DNA from: M55B167 sp046482825
GTDB lineage: Bacteria; Verrucomicrobiota; Kiritimatiellia; RFP12; UBA1067
NCBI GenBank assembly: GCA_046482825.1
Contig: JAWOEI010000039.1
Span: 1 to 43,823 of the forward strand
Direction: 5' to 3'
DNA: 43,823 bases
Under the pieces are notes generated by a model that saw nothing but the letters and a program-made list of their open reading frames with translations, made no database searches and was not told the DNA's origin. Positions 26,937 to 35,805 of the stretch are shown in pieces. Made by a program: the position numbers and the translations under genes. How positions within the stretch are numbered: position 1 is the stretch's first letter; each line of letters opens with the position of its first letter.

Positions 26937-27389
26937 ATGAATATTCAAGATGTTATCAGTCCCGAAAGAATTCTTTTTCTGGATAATGAAACCCGAACAG
27001 GTGCCATTAAAAAATTAGTGCCTTTGCTGGCCGGGGTTCCCGGAATGCCCGACGAAGACGATCTTGAAGTTGCGTTTCTGCAGCGTGAAGAGATGATGAG
27101 TACCGGCATCGGTATGGGAATAGGAGTACCGCATGTGCGCCTGCAGGAAATCGATTCGCTTGTTATGGCAGTGAGCGTATGCGCTGACGGCATCGCTGAT
27201 TATCCGTCTATCGACAATGAGCCTGTAAAAATTGTTGCTATGATTGCCGCCGGTGCTTCTCAGCATGGCGAGTATATCAAAATGCTGGCCAGAGTGGTAT
27301 CCGTTCTGAAAAGCGAGGAAACCAGAAATGCCATACTCAACAGCGAATCAGCTGATGAGGTTTATGCGCTTTTGTGTCAGGATAATTAA
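26937..27389 (+). CDS. PTS EIIA (PtsN-like) domain protein
   Basis: The 150-residue single-domain protein of the mannitol/fructose/nitrogen EIIA class has the phospho-acceptor His in GIGVPHVRL near residue 65. The end (NAILNSESADEVYALL) is typical of PtsN. No other PTS sugar component is visible, so a regulatory role is more likely than sugar uptake. The ATG at 26937 is preferred over a GTG at 26925 because GTGGAAC gives a site upstream. The next gene, a cation/proton antiporter, starts at the base directly after its stop, so the pair is probably cotranslated. EIIA-Ntr proteins are known to act on potassium transport elsewhere, which suggests it modulates this antiporter. Confidence 0.85.
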   Translation: MNIQDVISPERILFLDNETRTGAIKKLVPLLAGVPGMPDEDDLEVAFLQREEMMSTGIGMGIGVPHVRLQEIDSLVMAVSVCADGIADYPSIDNEPVKIVAMIAAGASQHGEYIKMLARVVSVLKSEETRNAILNSESADEVYALLCQDN

Positions 27390-29078
27390 GTGGAATCCTT
27401 ACACATAAATTTTCTGCTTCTCACAGGCGTTGCTCTCTTCGGTGGTACGCTTGGTGCCCGGATATTTAAAAAAATACACTTTCCCCAGGTTGTCGGCTAT
27501 ATAGTTATAGGTCTTATTCTGGGTGAGTCCATGTTCTCCCTGATTGATCATGCCACTATCCGTATGATGAGTCCCTTTAACTGTTTTGCCCTGGGGATCA
27601 TCGGGTTTATGATAGGCGGAGAACTGAAATTAAGCCTTTTTAAAAAGTTCGGCAGACAGTTCATGATCATCCTTCTTGCGGAGGGAATGGGTGCTTTTCT
27701 GGTTGTTTCCGTCCTTTCCTTTCTGGTTATGATGCTGCTTAATCTGGTGGGGCTGATTGAATTCAGCTGGAAAGTTTCTTTGGGGCTGGCCCTGCTGCTC
27801 GGGGCTATTTCATCCGCGACTGCGCCGGCGGCCACCGTTGATGTTCTCTGGGAATCGCGTGCCGGCGGACCGCTTACTACTTCGGTTATGGCTCTTGTGG
27901 CAATGGATGACGGCCTTGCTCTACTGCTTTATGGCTTATGTTCCAGTATATCCTCGGCGTTTTTCGGCGGGGGAGAAGTATCTGTTCTGCGTTCTCTGGG
28001 AATGCCTGTTCTGGCTATGGGCGGATCAGTTATGCTGGGAGGCTTCTGCGGACTTGTTCTGAATTATATGATCAGACGCCTGCGTGATCAGGACAACGCT
28101 CTTACATTCACTATAGGCGCTGTCTTTATTGTAATCGGCGGTACGCGTCTTCTGGAACTGGATCCTATTCTGGCTTCCATGAGTCTGGGTATGACCCTGG
28201 TCAATCTGGCCCCCCGCCGTAGTACCAGTGCTTTTGAACTGGTGGAAAAATTCGCCCCTCCGATTTATGTGCTTTTCTTTGTTTTAGTGGGGGCACGTAT
28301 GAAACTGGAGCATATGGAGTTCTGGGTTGTTGTTATTGCTCTGGTTTATCTGGTCGGTCGTACTGCGGGTAAAATTCTGGGGTCGCGTTTCGGTGCCGGA
28401 TGGGCAAAAGCACCGGATCCGGTCAGAAAATATCTGGGACTCTGTCTTTTCAGTCAGGCCGGTGTGGCCATAGGCCTGTCCATTCTTGCAAGCCAGCAGT
28501 TCACAGGGGAGCTGGCTTATGTCGGACAGACAATTGTAATTGTCGTGACATCATCAACCTTTCTGGTGCAACTTATCGGTCCGCCATGTGTCAAATTCGC
28601 GGTGCATAAGGCCGGTGAAGCGGGAATCAATATAACGGTGGAAGACCTTATCGCAAGCTATACAGTCAAGGATGTAATGGATAAACAGCTTATTGTGATT
28701 GATGAATTCACGCCGCTTTCAAAGATTCTGGATGTGTTCAGCGAAAATGATGCCCTCTGTTATCCGGTTGTCAACCGTGCGAGCGCTTTTGCAGGGGTGA
28801 TTTCTTTTCAGGATATAAAGAATACGCTTACTCAGAACGATCTTCACATGCTTCTTGTTGCGCATGATCTGATGGAGCCTCTCAATGAAAGCGCTTTTCT
28901 AGATGATCCTCTGCCTGAGATTCTGGAGCGTATGAAAAGCACGCAGTTGGATTATATGCCTGTGTTTGAAAATGCGGATAACAGGAGGTTGATAGGCTTT
29001 CTGGACCGAAGCCGTATTATGCAGGCTGCCACCACGGAAATTCTTAGAAGAGAACGCAAAGCTGAGTCATTTGCATAA
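27390..29078 (+). CDS. CPA2-type cation/proton antiporter with C-terminal CBS domains
   Basis: The 562-residue membrane protein has about twelve hydrophobic segments over residues 1-400 (GYIVIGLILGESMFS, NCFALGIIGFMIGGELKL, DDGLALLLYGL). These are typical of Kef/CPA2 Na+ or K+/H+ exchangers, including the Asp-Asp pair near residue 175 that carries ions. Residues of about 425-555 form two CBS domains (VKDVMDKQLIVIDEFTPLSKILDVF; MEPLNESAFLDDPLPEILERMK), which usually bind adenine nucleotides. The start is GTG directly after the EIIA stop codon. Cytosolic pH or potassium balance is the likely job, controlled by the CBS pair and perhaps by the EIIA protein. Confidence 0.88.
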   Translation: MESLHINFLLLTGVALFGGTLGARIFKKIHFPQVVGYIVIGLILGESMFSLIDHATIRMMSPFNCFALGIIGFMIGGELKLSLFKKFGRQFMIILLAEGMGAFLVVSVLSFLVMMLLNLVGLIEFSWKVSLGLALLLGAISSATAPAATVDVLWESRAGGPLTTSVMALVAMDDGLALLLYGLCSSISSAFFGGGEVSVLRSLGMPVLAMGGSVMLGGFCGLVLNYMIRRLRDQDNALTFTIGAVFIVIGGTRLLELDPILASMSLGMTLVNLAPRRSTSAFELVEKFAPPIYVLFFVLVGARMKLEHMEFWVVVIALVYLVGRTAGKILGSRFGAGWAKAPDPVRKYLGLCLFSQAGVAIGLSILASQQFTGELAYVGQTIVIVVTSSTFLVQLIGPPCVKFAVHKAGEAGINITVEDLIASYTVKDVMDKQLIVIDEFTPLSKILDVFSENDALCYPVVNRASAFAGVISFQDIKNTLTQNDLHMLLVAHDLMEPLNESAFLDDPLPEILERMKSTQLDYMPVFENADNRRLIGFLDRSRIMQAATTEILRRERKAESFA

Positions 29079-29202
29079 GGATGAGTCACTGCGTCTATAA
29101 GACAGCTCTGCGGATCCTGCGCACCGGCGGTTTTTGTGCATAGTGGCATGTCGGATAAGCTCTGCCGCAATGCAGTTATACAACAGCGCGAAGACGGCCG
29201 CA

Positions 29203-30255
29203 TTAATTGACGCAGTCAACCGCCTTGCTGCCTTTGGTGATTTTTCCGATAACCACCGGTGCCTGACGCATTTTTCTGAGAACTGTCATTGTGGCGTCAA
29301 CTTTGTTTTCCCGCACCGTAATGATATATCCTATACCCATGTTGAAAACACGGTACATTTCGCTGTGACTTACCCGGCCCTCATGTTCAATAAAGTTGAA
29401 TACAGGAGGAACGCTCCATGATGAACGGTCAATTTCCGCACCGCAGTTATCAGGAAGAATCCGGGGGATGTTGTCGTAAAACCCTCCGCCGGTGATATGT
29501 GCCATGCCCTGAATCGGAATTTTCGCATCCATCAAAGCGGTAACGGGCTTGAGAAAACTTTTATGTACAGATAGAAGAATCTGTGCCACTGTTGATTTGG
29601 TTCCGGGAAAAATGTCCTGCGGGGCGTAACCGCATTTATCAAAAATAATTTTGCGCGCCAGAGAATACCCGTTAGTCTGCAGTCCGCCGGAAGGAAGACC
29701 TATAATCCTGTCACCGGGCCTGATATTTTCTCCGGTTATGATCCTGCGCTTCCTGACGGTTCCGACAATTGTTCCGACCAGATCGTATTCACCCAGGGGA
29801 TAGAGCCCGGGCATCTCAGCTGTTTCTCCGCCAAGTAGAGCACATTCGTTCTGTTTACAGGCTTTACATATGCCCTTCACCACGTTGCTGAAAATTGCAT
29901 CGTTAAAACGCGCCGCGCCGATATAGTCCAGAAAAAAAAGCGGTTTTGCGCCTTGAACAAGTATGTCGTTCACACAGTGGTTGACAATATCCTGTCCAAC
30001 CGTATCATGTTTTTCCGCCATGCAGGCTACTTTTAGTTTTGTGCCTACCCCATCTGTACTGGAAACCAGCATGTGATCTTTGCCCGGTGATTCAAAAAGA
30101 CCTCCGAAACTGCCGATTCCGCCGATTACTCCCTCTGTCCGGGTCTGAGCCACCATCTTTTTGATGCTGTTTATGCCCTTCATTTTGGAATCAATATCTA
30201 CACCTGCTTTGGCGTACGCGGAAGTTTTTTTTCTAACCACTTGCTTTTTTTTCAT
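29203..30255 (-). CDS. purM: Phosphoribosylformylglycinamidine cyclo-ligase (AIR synthetase)
   Basis: The 350-residue cytoplasmic enzyme of purine synthesis converts FGAM to AIR with ATP. It has the N-terminal SAYAKAGVDID, the ATP/Mg motif VSSTDGVGTKLK, HCVNDILVQGA, LLGGETAEMPG and GLPSGGLQTNGYSLAR, and ends with ITGGGFYDNIPR followed by the C-terminal domain. The ATG at 30255 is chosen because GAGGG lies seven bases before it and it gives the usual length; a start at 30309 adds a hydrophobic non-family stretch. It faces the nucleoside phosphorylase gene across a 290-bp divergent region. Confidence 0.95.
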   Translation of the reverse strand: MKKKQVVRKKTSAYAKAGVDIDSKMKGINSIKKMVAQTRTEGVIGGIGSFGGLFESPGKDHMLVSSTDGVGTKLKVACMAEKHDTVGQDIVNHCVNDILVQGAKPLFFLDYIGAARFNDAIFSNVVKGICKACKQNECALLGGETAEMPGLYPLGEYDLVGTIVGTVRKRRIITGENIRPGDRIIGLPSGGLQTNGYSLARKIIFDKCGYAPQDIFPGTKSTVAQILLSVHKSFLKPVTALMDAKIPIQGMAHITGGGFYDNIPRILPDNCGAEIDRSSWSVPPVFNFIEHEGRVSHSEMYRVFNMGIGYIITVRENKVDATMTVLRKMRQAPVVIGKITKGSKAVDCVN

Positions 30256-30465
30256 TATTACCCTCATTATAAGGCGGAAAAACACATTAAGTGACGCAGA
30301 AAATAGCACTTTTGCAGAATTCTATCCAGAAAAAAAGCTTTACGAATAACAAATCGCGAATTGTTGCCGGCTGAAACCGGCATTCCTTTCGCAATACAGA
30401 GCCAGAGAAGTCATATTACAGGAGCGACTCCGGCCCCGGAGACCGTAAAAAACAGAGGATACCGG

Positions 30466-30494
30466 TTGACAGATGGCGGATGAGGACGGACAAT
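30466..30494 (+). promoter_or_regulatory. Possible sigma-70-like promoter for the phosphorylase gene
   Basis: TTGACA at 30466-30471 is a perfect -35 box. At 17 bp downstream is GACAAT (30489-30494), which matches the -10 consensus at four of six positions. It ends 51 bp before the ATG at 30546. The same divergent gap holds two small hairpins, TGCCGG/CCGGCA near 30370 and CTCCGG/CCGGAG at 30427-30440, neither with a T run. Confidence 0.35.
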
Positions 30495-30545
30495 TTATAA
30501 GAGAACAGCCCCCCTCCGTTTAACTTCTTAACCCCGGATACTAAC

Positions 30546-31847
30546 ATGATTCCACAATGGCTGATTGAAAAGAAACGCGACGGCAATGTCCTTGCGGATA
30601 AAGAAATCCGTACTTTCATTGCCGGTTATACCGCTGGCTTTATCCCTGACTACCAGATGGCTGCTATGGCCATGGCGATATTTTTCCGGGGCATGACCGC
30701 TGAAGAAACCGCCGCCATGACTGATGCCATGATGCGCTCCGGTGATCTTGTTTCCTTTGACGGATGGCCCAGGCCGACTGCTGATAAACATTCCACCGGA
30801 GGTATTGGAGATAAGCTCTCTCTGATGATTGCGCCTCTTGCCGCTGCAGCGGGACTCGCCGTGCCTATGATTTCCGGTCGCGGCCTGGGGATTACCGGCG
30901 GAACACTCGATAAACTGGAATCTGTTCCCGGTTATGATACACACCTCTCTATAGATGAATTCAGGCGTGTTATAGATGTTGTCGGCTGCTCAATTATCGG
31001 TCAGACAGGACGTCTTGCACCTGCCGATAAGAAACTTTACGCTCTTCGTGATGTCACCGGCACTGTTCCAAGTATCCCATTGATTACCGCCAGCATTATG
31101 TCAAAAAAACTGGCGGAAGGCGCTGAAACCCTTGTCTTTGATGTCAAATGCGGCCGCGCAGCCTTTATGAAAAACAAGGCTGATGCCGAAACCCTGGCTG
31201 AAAGTCTGATTCGTGTAGGACAAGCTTTAGGACGGAAAACCGCTGCTCTTATCACCAATATGGATCAGCCTCTGGGTCGTTCTGTCGGCAACGCCCTGGA
31301 GGTGGTTGAAGCTGTTGAAACACTCAAGGGAAGGGGACCTGCCGATACCCGTCTGCTTACTGTAGAACTTACAGCTCGCATGACAACCCTGGCTGGCATT
31401 CATTCTGATATGGCAAGTGCCCGTGCAGAGCTAGGCGGTCTGCTTGATAACGGTGCAGCCCTGCAGTCTTTCAGGAAGATGGTTGAAGAGCAAAAGGGGG
31501 ATTGCGGTGTGATAGATGACTGCGGCAGATTTGCGCAGCCGGGAGCTGTAGTGGATGTTGCCGCACAGGAATCCGGATATGTCCGTAGTGTTGATGCAGA
31601 GTCTATAGGCCGGATTGTACTGCAGCTCGGCGGCGGTCGCCGGAAGATTGACGATCTGATAGATTCCGCCGCCGGTATAGACAAACTGGTTCAGCAGGGG
31701 GAGCGCGTCACCAGGGGGCAACCTCTGATGCGCCTGCATGCTTCCACAAAGGAATTGGCGGAATCCATGCTCAGAGAGGCTGTGTCAGCTGTGACTTTCA
31801 GCAGAGATCAGCCACCTGAACGCGAACTGATCTTTTCCTGCGTTTAA
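30546..31847 (+). CDS. deoA: Thymidine/pyrimidine-nucleoside phosphorylase
   Basis: The 433-residue cytoplasmic enzyme splits thymidine or other pyrimidine nucleosides with phosphate to give base and (deoxy)ribose 1-phosphate. It has the family signature SGRGLGITGGTLDKLESVPG near residue 115, the phosphate-binding KHSTGGIGDK, and the C-terminal domain with the lipoyl-like end. The length matches both DeoA and Pdp; the sequence alone does not tell me which substrate range applies. It stands as a single gene opposite purM, so it is probably nucleotide salvage. Confidence 0.93.
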   Translation: MIPQWLIEKKRDGNVLADKEIRTFIAGYTAGFIPDYQMAAMAMAIFFRGMTAEETAAMTDAMMRSGDLVSFDGWPRPTADKHSTGGIGDKLSLMIAPLAAAAGLAVPMISGRGLGITGGTLDKLESVPGYDTHLSIDEFRRVIDVVGCSIIGQTGRLAPADKKLYALRDVTGTVPSIPLITASIMSKKLAEGAETLVFDVKCGRAAFMKNKADAETLAESLIRVGQALGRKTAALITNMDQPLGRSVGNALEVVEAVETLKGRGPADTRLLTVELTARMTTLAGIHSDMASARAELGGLLDNGAALQSFRKMVEEQKGDCGVIDDCGRFAQPGAVVDVAAQESGYVRSVDAESIGRIVLQLGGGRRKIDDLIDSAAGIDKLVQQGERVTRGQPLMRLHASTKELAESMLREAVSAVTFSRDQPPERELIFSCV

Positions 31848-31960
31848 CCATCTGGCGGGCTTGCTGAACAAGTTTCGCTTGCTGGAATAATTATTCTTTT
31901 TAATTTTAATATCGGGTTTTTCTGTATATCCCGTGACTTGCGCTCCACCTGCCACTGAAC

Positions 31961-32617
31961 CTACAGTCCCATGTCCTCGTTAACAACCAGAATGTGAAAA
32001 TCACTGCCGGAAATTTTGCTGTCGATAACAGAGGTGACATGACAGATGCGGTCGGGAGAATCACAGTCGGCGCAGAATCCGCTTTCAGCACAGGGCGTTT
32101 TCTTGTTGAGACGTCTGGCGTTGGGCGGAGCGGATACGTTTTTGACGCGTTCTATGCCGTCAACAAAATCACCTTCCACAATTTTATTCCTGCCGACTAC
32201 GACAATAATCTTCTTCGGACCGAAGATCATGGCTGAAACCCGGTTGCCGCGTCCGTCAATGTTCACTAGGCATCCGTCCAGAGTGGCGGCATTCGTGCCG
32301 GAAAGAAAAAGATCACAGGTCTGCTGACGTAATGTGATTTCGTGTTTCTGTTCAGACGATAGTTCCGGATTACCGTGATTCAGGATTTCCTTGCCAGCCT
32401 GTCTGAGGGTGTCTTCGATCTGCAGATCCGCAATTGAAAGCGATCCGCCGAAGCCGATGCTGCCAGCAGACTCCGCTTCTTTTAAAATGTAAGACACTGC
32501 ATCTTTGCTGCTTTCGCAGTAAACCGCAGTAAAGTGTTTTTCCGTTAATACATCGACAAGAGCTTTGCATTTCTGGCCGGTCAGCCAATCATTGAGTTTA
32601 CGTGTTCTTTCAAGCAT
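31961..32617 (-). CDS. LUD-domain (LutC/YkgG-like, DUF162) protein
   Basis: The 218-residue protein has the LUD fold: AVYCESSKDAVSYIL, GSIGFGGSLSIADL near residue 60, NAATLDGCLVNIDGRGNRVSAMIFGPKKIIVVVG, and a Cys cluster CAESGFCADC..RIC near the end, seen in many stand-alone members. In LutABC systems such proteins take part in lactate oxidation, but here no LutA or LutB partner is near, so the function is open. The ATG at 32617 is chosen because AAGGAG lies seven bases upstream; a start at 32647 adds ten residues without support. Confidence 0.85.
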   Translation of the reverse strand: MLERTRKLNDWLTGQKCKALVDVLTEKHFTAVYCESSKDAVSYILKEAESAGSIGFGGSLSIADLQIEDTLRQAGKEILNHGNPELSSEQKHEITLRQQTCDLFLSGTNAATLDGCLVNIDGRGNRVSAMIFGPKKIIVVVGRNKIVEGDFVDGIERVKNVSAPPNARRLNKKTPCAESGFCADCDSPDRICHVTSVIDSKISGSDFHILVVNEDMGL

Positions 32618-32786
32618 GATTTTCTCCTTGTTTAAGTGCTTTTTCACATAAGATTATTTTATTCAGAATCAAACGGCGTTATTTTACTGAAGCTGCGGCA
32701 CGAAAAACAAAAATAAACGTTACATGTCTATGGCTGCAGTTTTTTTGATGAACCAGATGTATTGCGGCATGCTCAGCGGGGTAGCT

Positions 32787-33314
32787 TCAGAGTGGTGAGT
32801 AGTTAACCATTAGCCGGACATGGCGAATGTTTTTATCGGGAGCAAACCGGCGAACAGCTGTTTCTATCTCTTTCAGTCGTGTCCGCCGCAGATCAAAAAG
32901 CTCTACGGATGACCTGACATAAACAAAGAGAATGTTGTTTTCAAACTTGCCGGGTTCGGCTTTCCGCGTTATTTCCGGTGGAAGAATCGAACTCCAGGCC
33001 TCCTTCAGTTCGTCCAGCCAGCCACGGGTTTCAATATCCAGCTTTTCCATGGCCTTTTCCACCAGCTTTGCCATGGGGTCAGGCTCACGGTAAAGTTCCG
33101 GCGGATCGGCATCTATAGGCAGTCCGGGAATAATATTGTTGAAAAGAGTGCGCACTCTGCGGTTGTGTTCGTGGTCGGAGGGTGTGAGTGTGCTACGGCC
33201 GCGGTGGCGATGAGTCTGCATAGCCCTCTCTTCCGCAGTAGTGGAGCTGTAGATCTCCTTCAGACGTCCGGCTTTTCCGCTGTTATTGCTGAACTGGTTT
33301 TTGCTTTCCAACAT
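32787..33314 (-). CDS. DUF721 (DciA-like) protein
   Basis: The 175-residue product's last 90 residues match the DUF721 fold: a helical start (WLDELKEAWSSILPPEITRKAEPGKFENNILFVYV) followed by a KH-like end (ELFDLRRTRLKEIETAVRR..IRHVRLMV). DciA proteins of this family load the replicative helicase in many bacteria. The first 80 residues are polar, basic and probably disordered, longer than in short homologues. No strong ribosome binding site is seen at 33314, and a later Met near residue 32 could be the true start. It is divergent from the phosphofructokinase gene. Confidence 0.75.
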   Translation of the reverse strand: MLESKNQFSNNSGKAGRLKEIYSSTTAEERAMQTHRHRGRSTLTPSDHEHNRRVRTLFNNIIPGLPIDADPPELYREPDPMAKLVEKAMEKLDIETRGWLDELKEAWSSILPPEITRKAEPGKFENNILFVYVRSSVELFDLRRTRLKEIETAVRRFAPDKNIRHVRLMVNYSPL

Positions 33315-33540
33315 GGCATTATTATATCATAATAAAAACAGTTTGCGAAACCGGAATTGCGCGGACAACGGATGCGATCCCACGCATTTTGTGCAGGAGG
33401 TGTGTTTTACACTGTCTGATGACAGGGGAATGCCGGTGTGTTTAAGGATTCATAATCTGTCCCTTACAACTAAGCGGAAAAACGTGTGTTATCGGAATCC
33501 GGGATGAACAATAATACAGTCTGTAAGGAAGGAGAACAGT

Positions 33541-34743
33541 ATGAAGAAAAAAGGCAATATGCTGATCGCGCAGAGCGGTGGTCCGTCAATGGTGATAAAT
33601 CAGAGTCTGGTCGGAGCAGTGCTGGCCGCGCGTGATCTGAATGAGGTCGGAAAAATCTATGGCGCTTTGCACGGTATCCAGGGGATTATGAATGAAAACT
33701 TTATCAATCTGCGGAAAGAAACCAAAGCTACTCTTGAGGCTGTTGCCTTTACACCTTCGGCAGCCCTGGGATCGGTCCGCCGCAAACCCACTAAACAGGA
33801 TTGTAATAAAATATTCAATGTCCTCAGGAAAATGGGGATCATGTATTTTTTCTACATCGGCGGAAATGACTCGGCTGAAACAGTTCATATAATCAATGAG
33901 GAAGCAGCCGGGAGCGGTTGCGATATACGTTGTTTTCATATACCCAAGACAATAGATAATGATCTGCGAGAAAATGATCATACCCCCGGATTCGGCAGCG
34001 CCGCAAGGTTCGTCGCATCAGCCCTCAGGGGGGATGATCTTGACAACCGTGCGCTCGGCGGAGTGAAGATTGATGTCATCATGGGAAGACATGCCGGTTT
34101 CCTTACTGCAGCAGCAGCCTTGGCGAAAGCGGATGAGGATGACGGACCTCATCTGATTTATATGCCGGAACGTGCTTTCAGCATGTCCCGCTTTGTCAAG
34201 GATGTGAAAAGCGCAATGAAAAAATACGGACGCTGTGTGGTTGCTGTTTCAGAAGGCATTTCCGATCGCAAAGGTTTGCCTATTGTCGCTAAATACACTC
34301 AGGAAGTGGATTCCCACGGAAATGTGCAGCTCAGCGGAACCGGAGCATTGGGCGATCTTCTGGCAAAAGAATTGAAGGAGAAAGCCGGGATTAAACGTGT
34401 CCGTGCCGATACATTCGGCTATCTGCAGCGCTCTTTTCCCGGGATGATTTCTAAAACTGACGCCAGCGAAGCACGTGCGGTTGGGGCTGCTGCTGTTATG
34501 GCCGCGGTTGTTGACGGTATGGAAAGCGGTTCAATTGCTGTCAAACGCAGAAAATCAAAGAAATACGGCGTGAATTATGTCCCTGTGCCGCTGCGGAAGG
34601 TTGCCAGGGAAACCCGTCACATGCCGGCTTCTTATATCAATAAAGCCGGTAATTATGTAACCAAAGCCTTTCTGGATTATGCCAGACCACTGGTTGGACC
34701 TCTGGCACCCTGTGCAAGATTTGCACAGTTGCGCAAAAAATAA
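33541..34743 (+). CDS. pfp: Pyrophosphate-dependent-type phosphofructokinase
   Basis: The 400-residue PFK-family enzyme phosphorylates fructose 6-phosphate to the 1,6-bisphosphate. Two positions point to pyrophosphate rather than ATP as donor: GGNDS where ATP enzymes have GGDGS, and IPKTIDND with Lys where ATP enzymes have Gly. MGRHAGFLTAAAALA and TFGYLQRSFPGM are further family motifs. AAGGAAGGAG gives a strong ribosome binding site. PPi-type enzymes make glycolysis reversible and save ATP, fitting an anaerobic fermenter. It also provides the exit for fructose 6-phosphate made by the isomerase-like gene at 8761. Confidence 0.92.
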   Translation: MKKKGNMLIAQSGGPSMVINQSLVGAVLAARDLNEVGKIYGALHGIQGIMNENFINLRKETKATLEAVAFTPSAALGSVRRKPTKQDCNKIFNVLRKMGIMYFFYIGGNDSAETVHIINEEAAGSGCDIRCFHIPKTIDNDLRENDHTPGFGSAARFVASALRGDDLDNRALGGVKIDVIMGRHAGFLTAAAALAKADEDDGPHLIYMPERAFSMSRFVKDVKSAMKKYGRCVVAVSEGISDRKGLPIVAKYTQEVDSHGNVQLSGTGALGDLLAKELKEKAGIKRVRADTFGYLQRSFPGMISKTDASEARAVGAAAVMAAVVDGMESGSIAVKRRKSKKYGVNYVPVPLRKVARETRHMPASYINKAGNYVTKAFLDYARPLVGPLAPCARFAQLRKK

Positions 34744-34747
34744 CGTT

Positions 34748-34785
34748 ACCGGAAAACATGCGGCATATCGGCATGTTCAGCCGGT
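34748..34785. terminator. Possible bidirectional hairpin between convergent genes
   Basis: The outer arms ACCGG (34748-34752) and CCGGT (34781-34785) and inner arms AACATGC (34755-34761) and GCATGTT (34771-34777) form a bulged hairpin directly after the phosphofructokinase stop. No T run follows on either strand, so intrinsic termination is uncertain. Confidence 0.35.
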
Positions 34786-34813
34786 TGTAAGGATACGCCT
34801 TTGTTTCTGACTG

Positions 34814-35677
34814 TTACAACACTGTATTTAAATCTGCCCCGGTAACCGCGGTTGCATTCTGGGTTTCAAGGTGGCGTTTACGCATCCGGATAAAGGTTAT
34901 GATGCAGATAGGGATAGAAACGAAGTAAAGTATTCCTATAACTCCCAGTGTCAGCCAGAATTGCGATACGAGCATACTGATTGTGAATATTATCGCCAAA
35001 AATACCGGTATCATGTATCTGGAAGGTATCTTCAGACTTTTTGCGGATAGTGTCGGACAGCGGCAGGCCATCAGAATGCCGCATATCATAAGTGCGGAAC
35101 AGCCTATCCATGGGTTTTGCAGACCGTCTGCTCCGGTATAGATCTGCCAGATGGCAGGAGTTAAAACCAGCCCGGCACCGCCGGGACTGGGCAGGCCCAG
35201 AAAGAAATGTTTCCAGTACGGCTGTCTCTGGCCTTCATCTGTCATTATGTTGAAACGTGCCAGCCGGAAGGCATTGCACATGGCGTAAAAAAGAGCTGTG
35301 GCCCAGAAAATTCCGCGATACTGGTAGATGCTGCTGTTGCCGGGGATGACTTCCATTATCCAGAAATATACAAGTATTGCAGGGGCTACACCGAAGTTGA
35401 CAAAGTCCGCAAGGGAGTCCAGTTCGGCCCCCATTCTTGAGGTCGCCCGCAGCATCCGGGCAACCCGTCCATCAAGACCGTCAAGTACACAGGCGATGAA
35501 AATGGCGAAAACAGCGAATTCCCAGTTGCACTGTGAGCTGTAACGTATGGATGTGATGCCGCTGGCCGCCGCCATAAGAGTTACCAGATTGGGAATCATC
35601 ATGCGGAAAGGTATTTCCCGGGAGGAAAGGTTTTTTTTGGACTTATGTATTTTGAAATTATTCATGTGGTTTTCCAT
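34814..35677 (-). CDS. pssA: CDP-diacylglycerol-serine O-phosphatidyltransferase
   Basis: The 287-residue membrane enzyme makes phosphatidylserine from CDP-diacylglycerol and serine. It carries the CDP-alcohol phosphotransferase motif as DGLDGRVARMLRATSRMGAELDSLAD near residue 65 (Asp-Gly, Ala-Arg, Gly and the two later Asp residues in place), plus about seven hydrophobic segments and a basic C-terminal end. The decarboxylase gene psd lies 128 bp upstream on the same strand, so the two act in sequence to give phosphatidylethanolamine. Confidence 0.9.
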   Translation of the reverse strand: MENHMNNFKIHKSKKNLSSREIPFRMMIPNLVTLMAAASGITSIRYSSQCNWEFAVFAIFIACVLDGLDGRVARMLRATSRMGAELDSLADFVNFGVAPAILVYFWIMEVIPGNSSIYQYRGIFWATALFYAMCNAFRLARFNIMTDEGQRQPYWKHFFLGLPSPGGAGLVLTPAIWQIYTGADGLQNPWIGCSALMICGILMACRCPTLSAKSLKIPSRYMIPVFLAIIFTISMLVSQFWLTLGVIGILYFVSIPICIITFIRMRKRHLETQNATAVTGADLNTVL

Positions 35678-35805
35678 GTCAGTTTACGACTGCGTTTCTG
35701 CAGCTTTTGTTCTATAGCCCCGCAGGCGGAACTGCAGCGGGATGTCGCCGGATCTGCAATGGACGATTCCATCTGGATCTGATCGGCAGCCTCTGCTTCA
35801 GGAGC

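Noticed and set aside
30427..30440. CTCCGG/CCGGAG hairpin as a terminator for purM or the phosphorylase
   Set aside because: It lies upstream of both divergent genes and has no T run. It is more likely a leader structure or chance.
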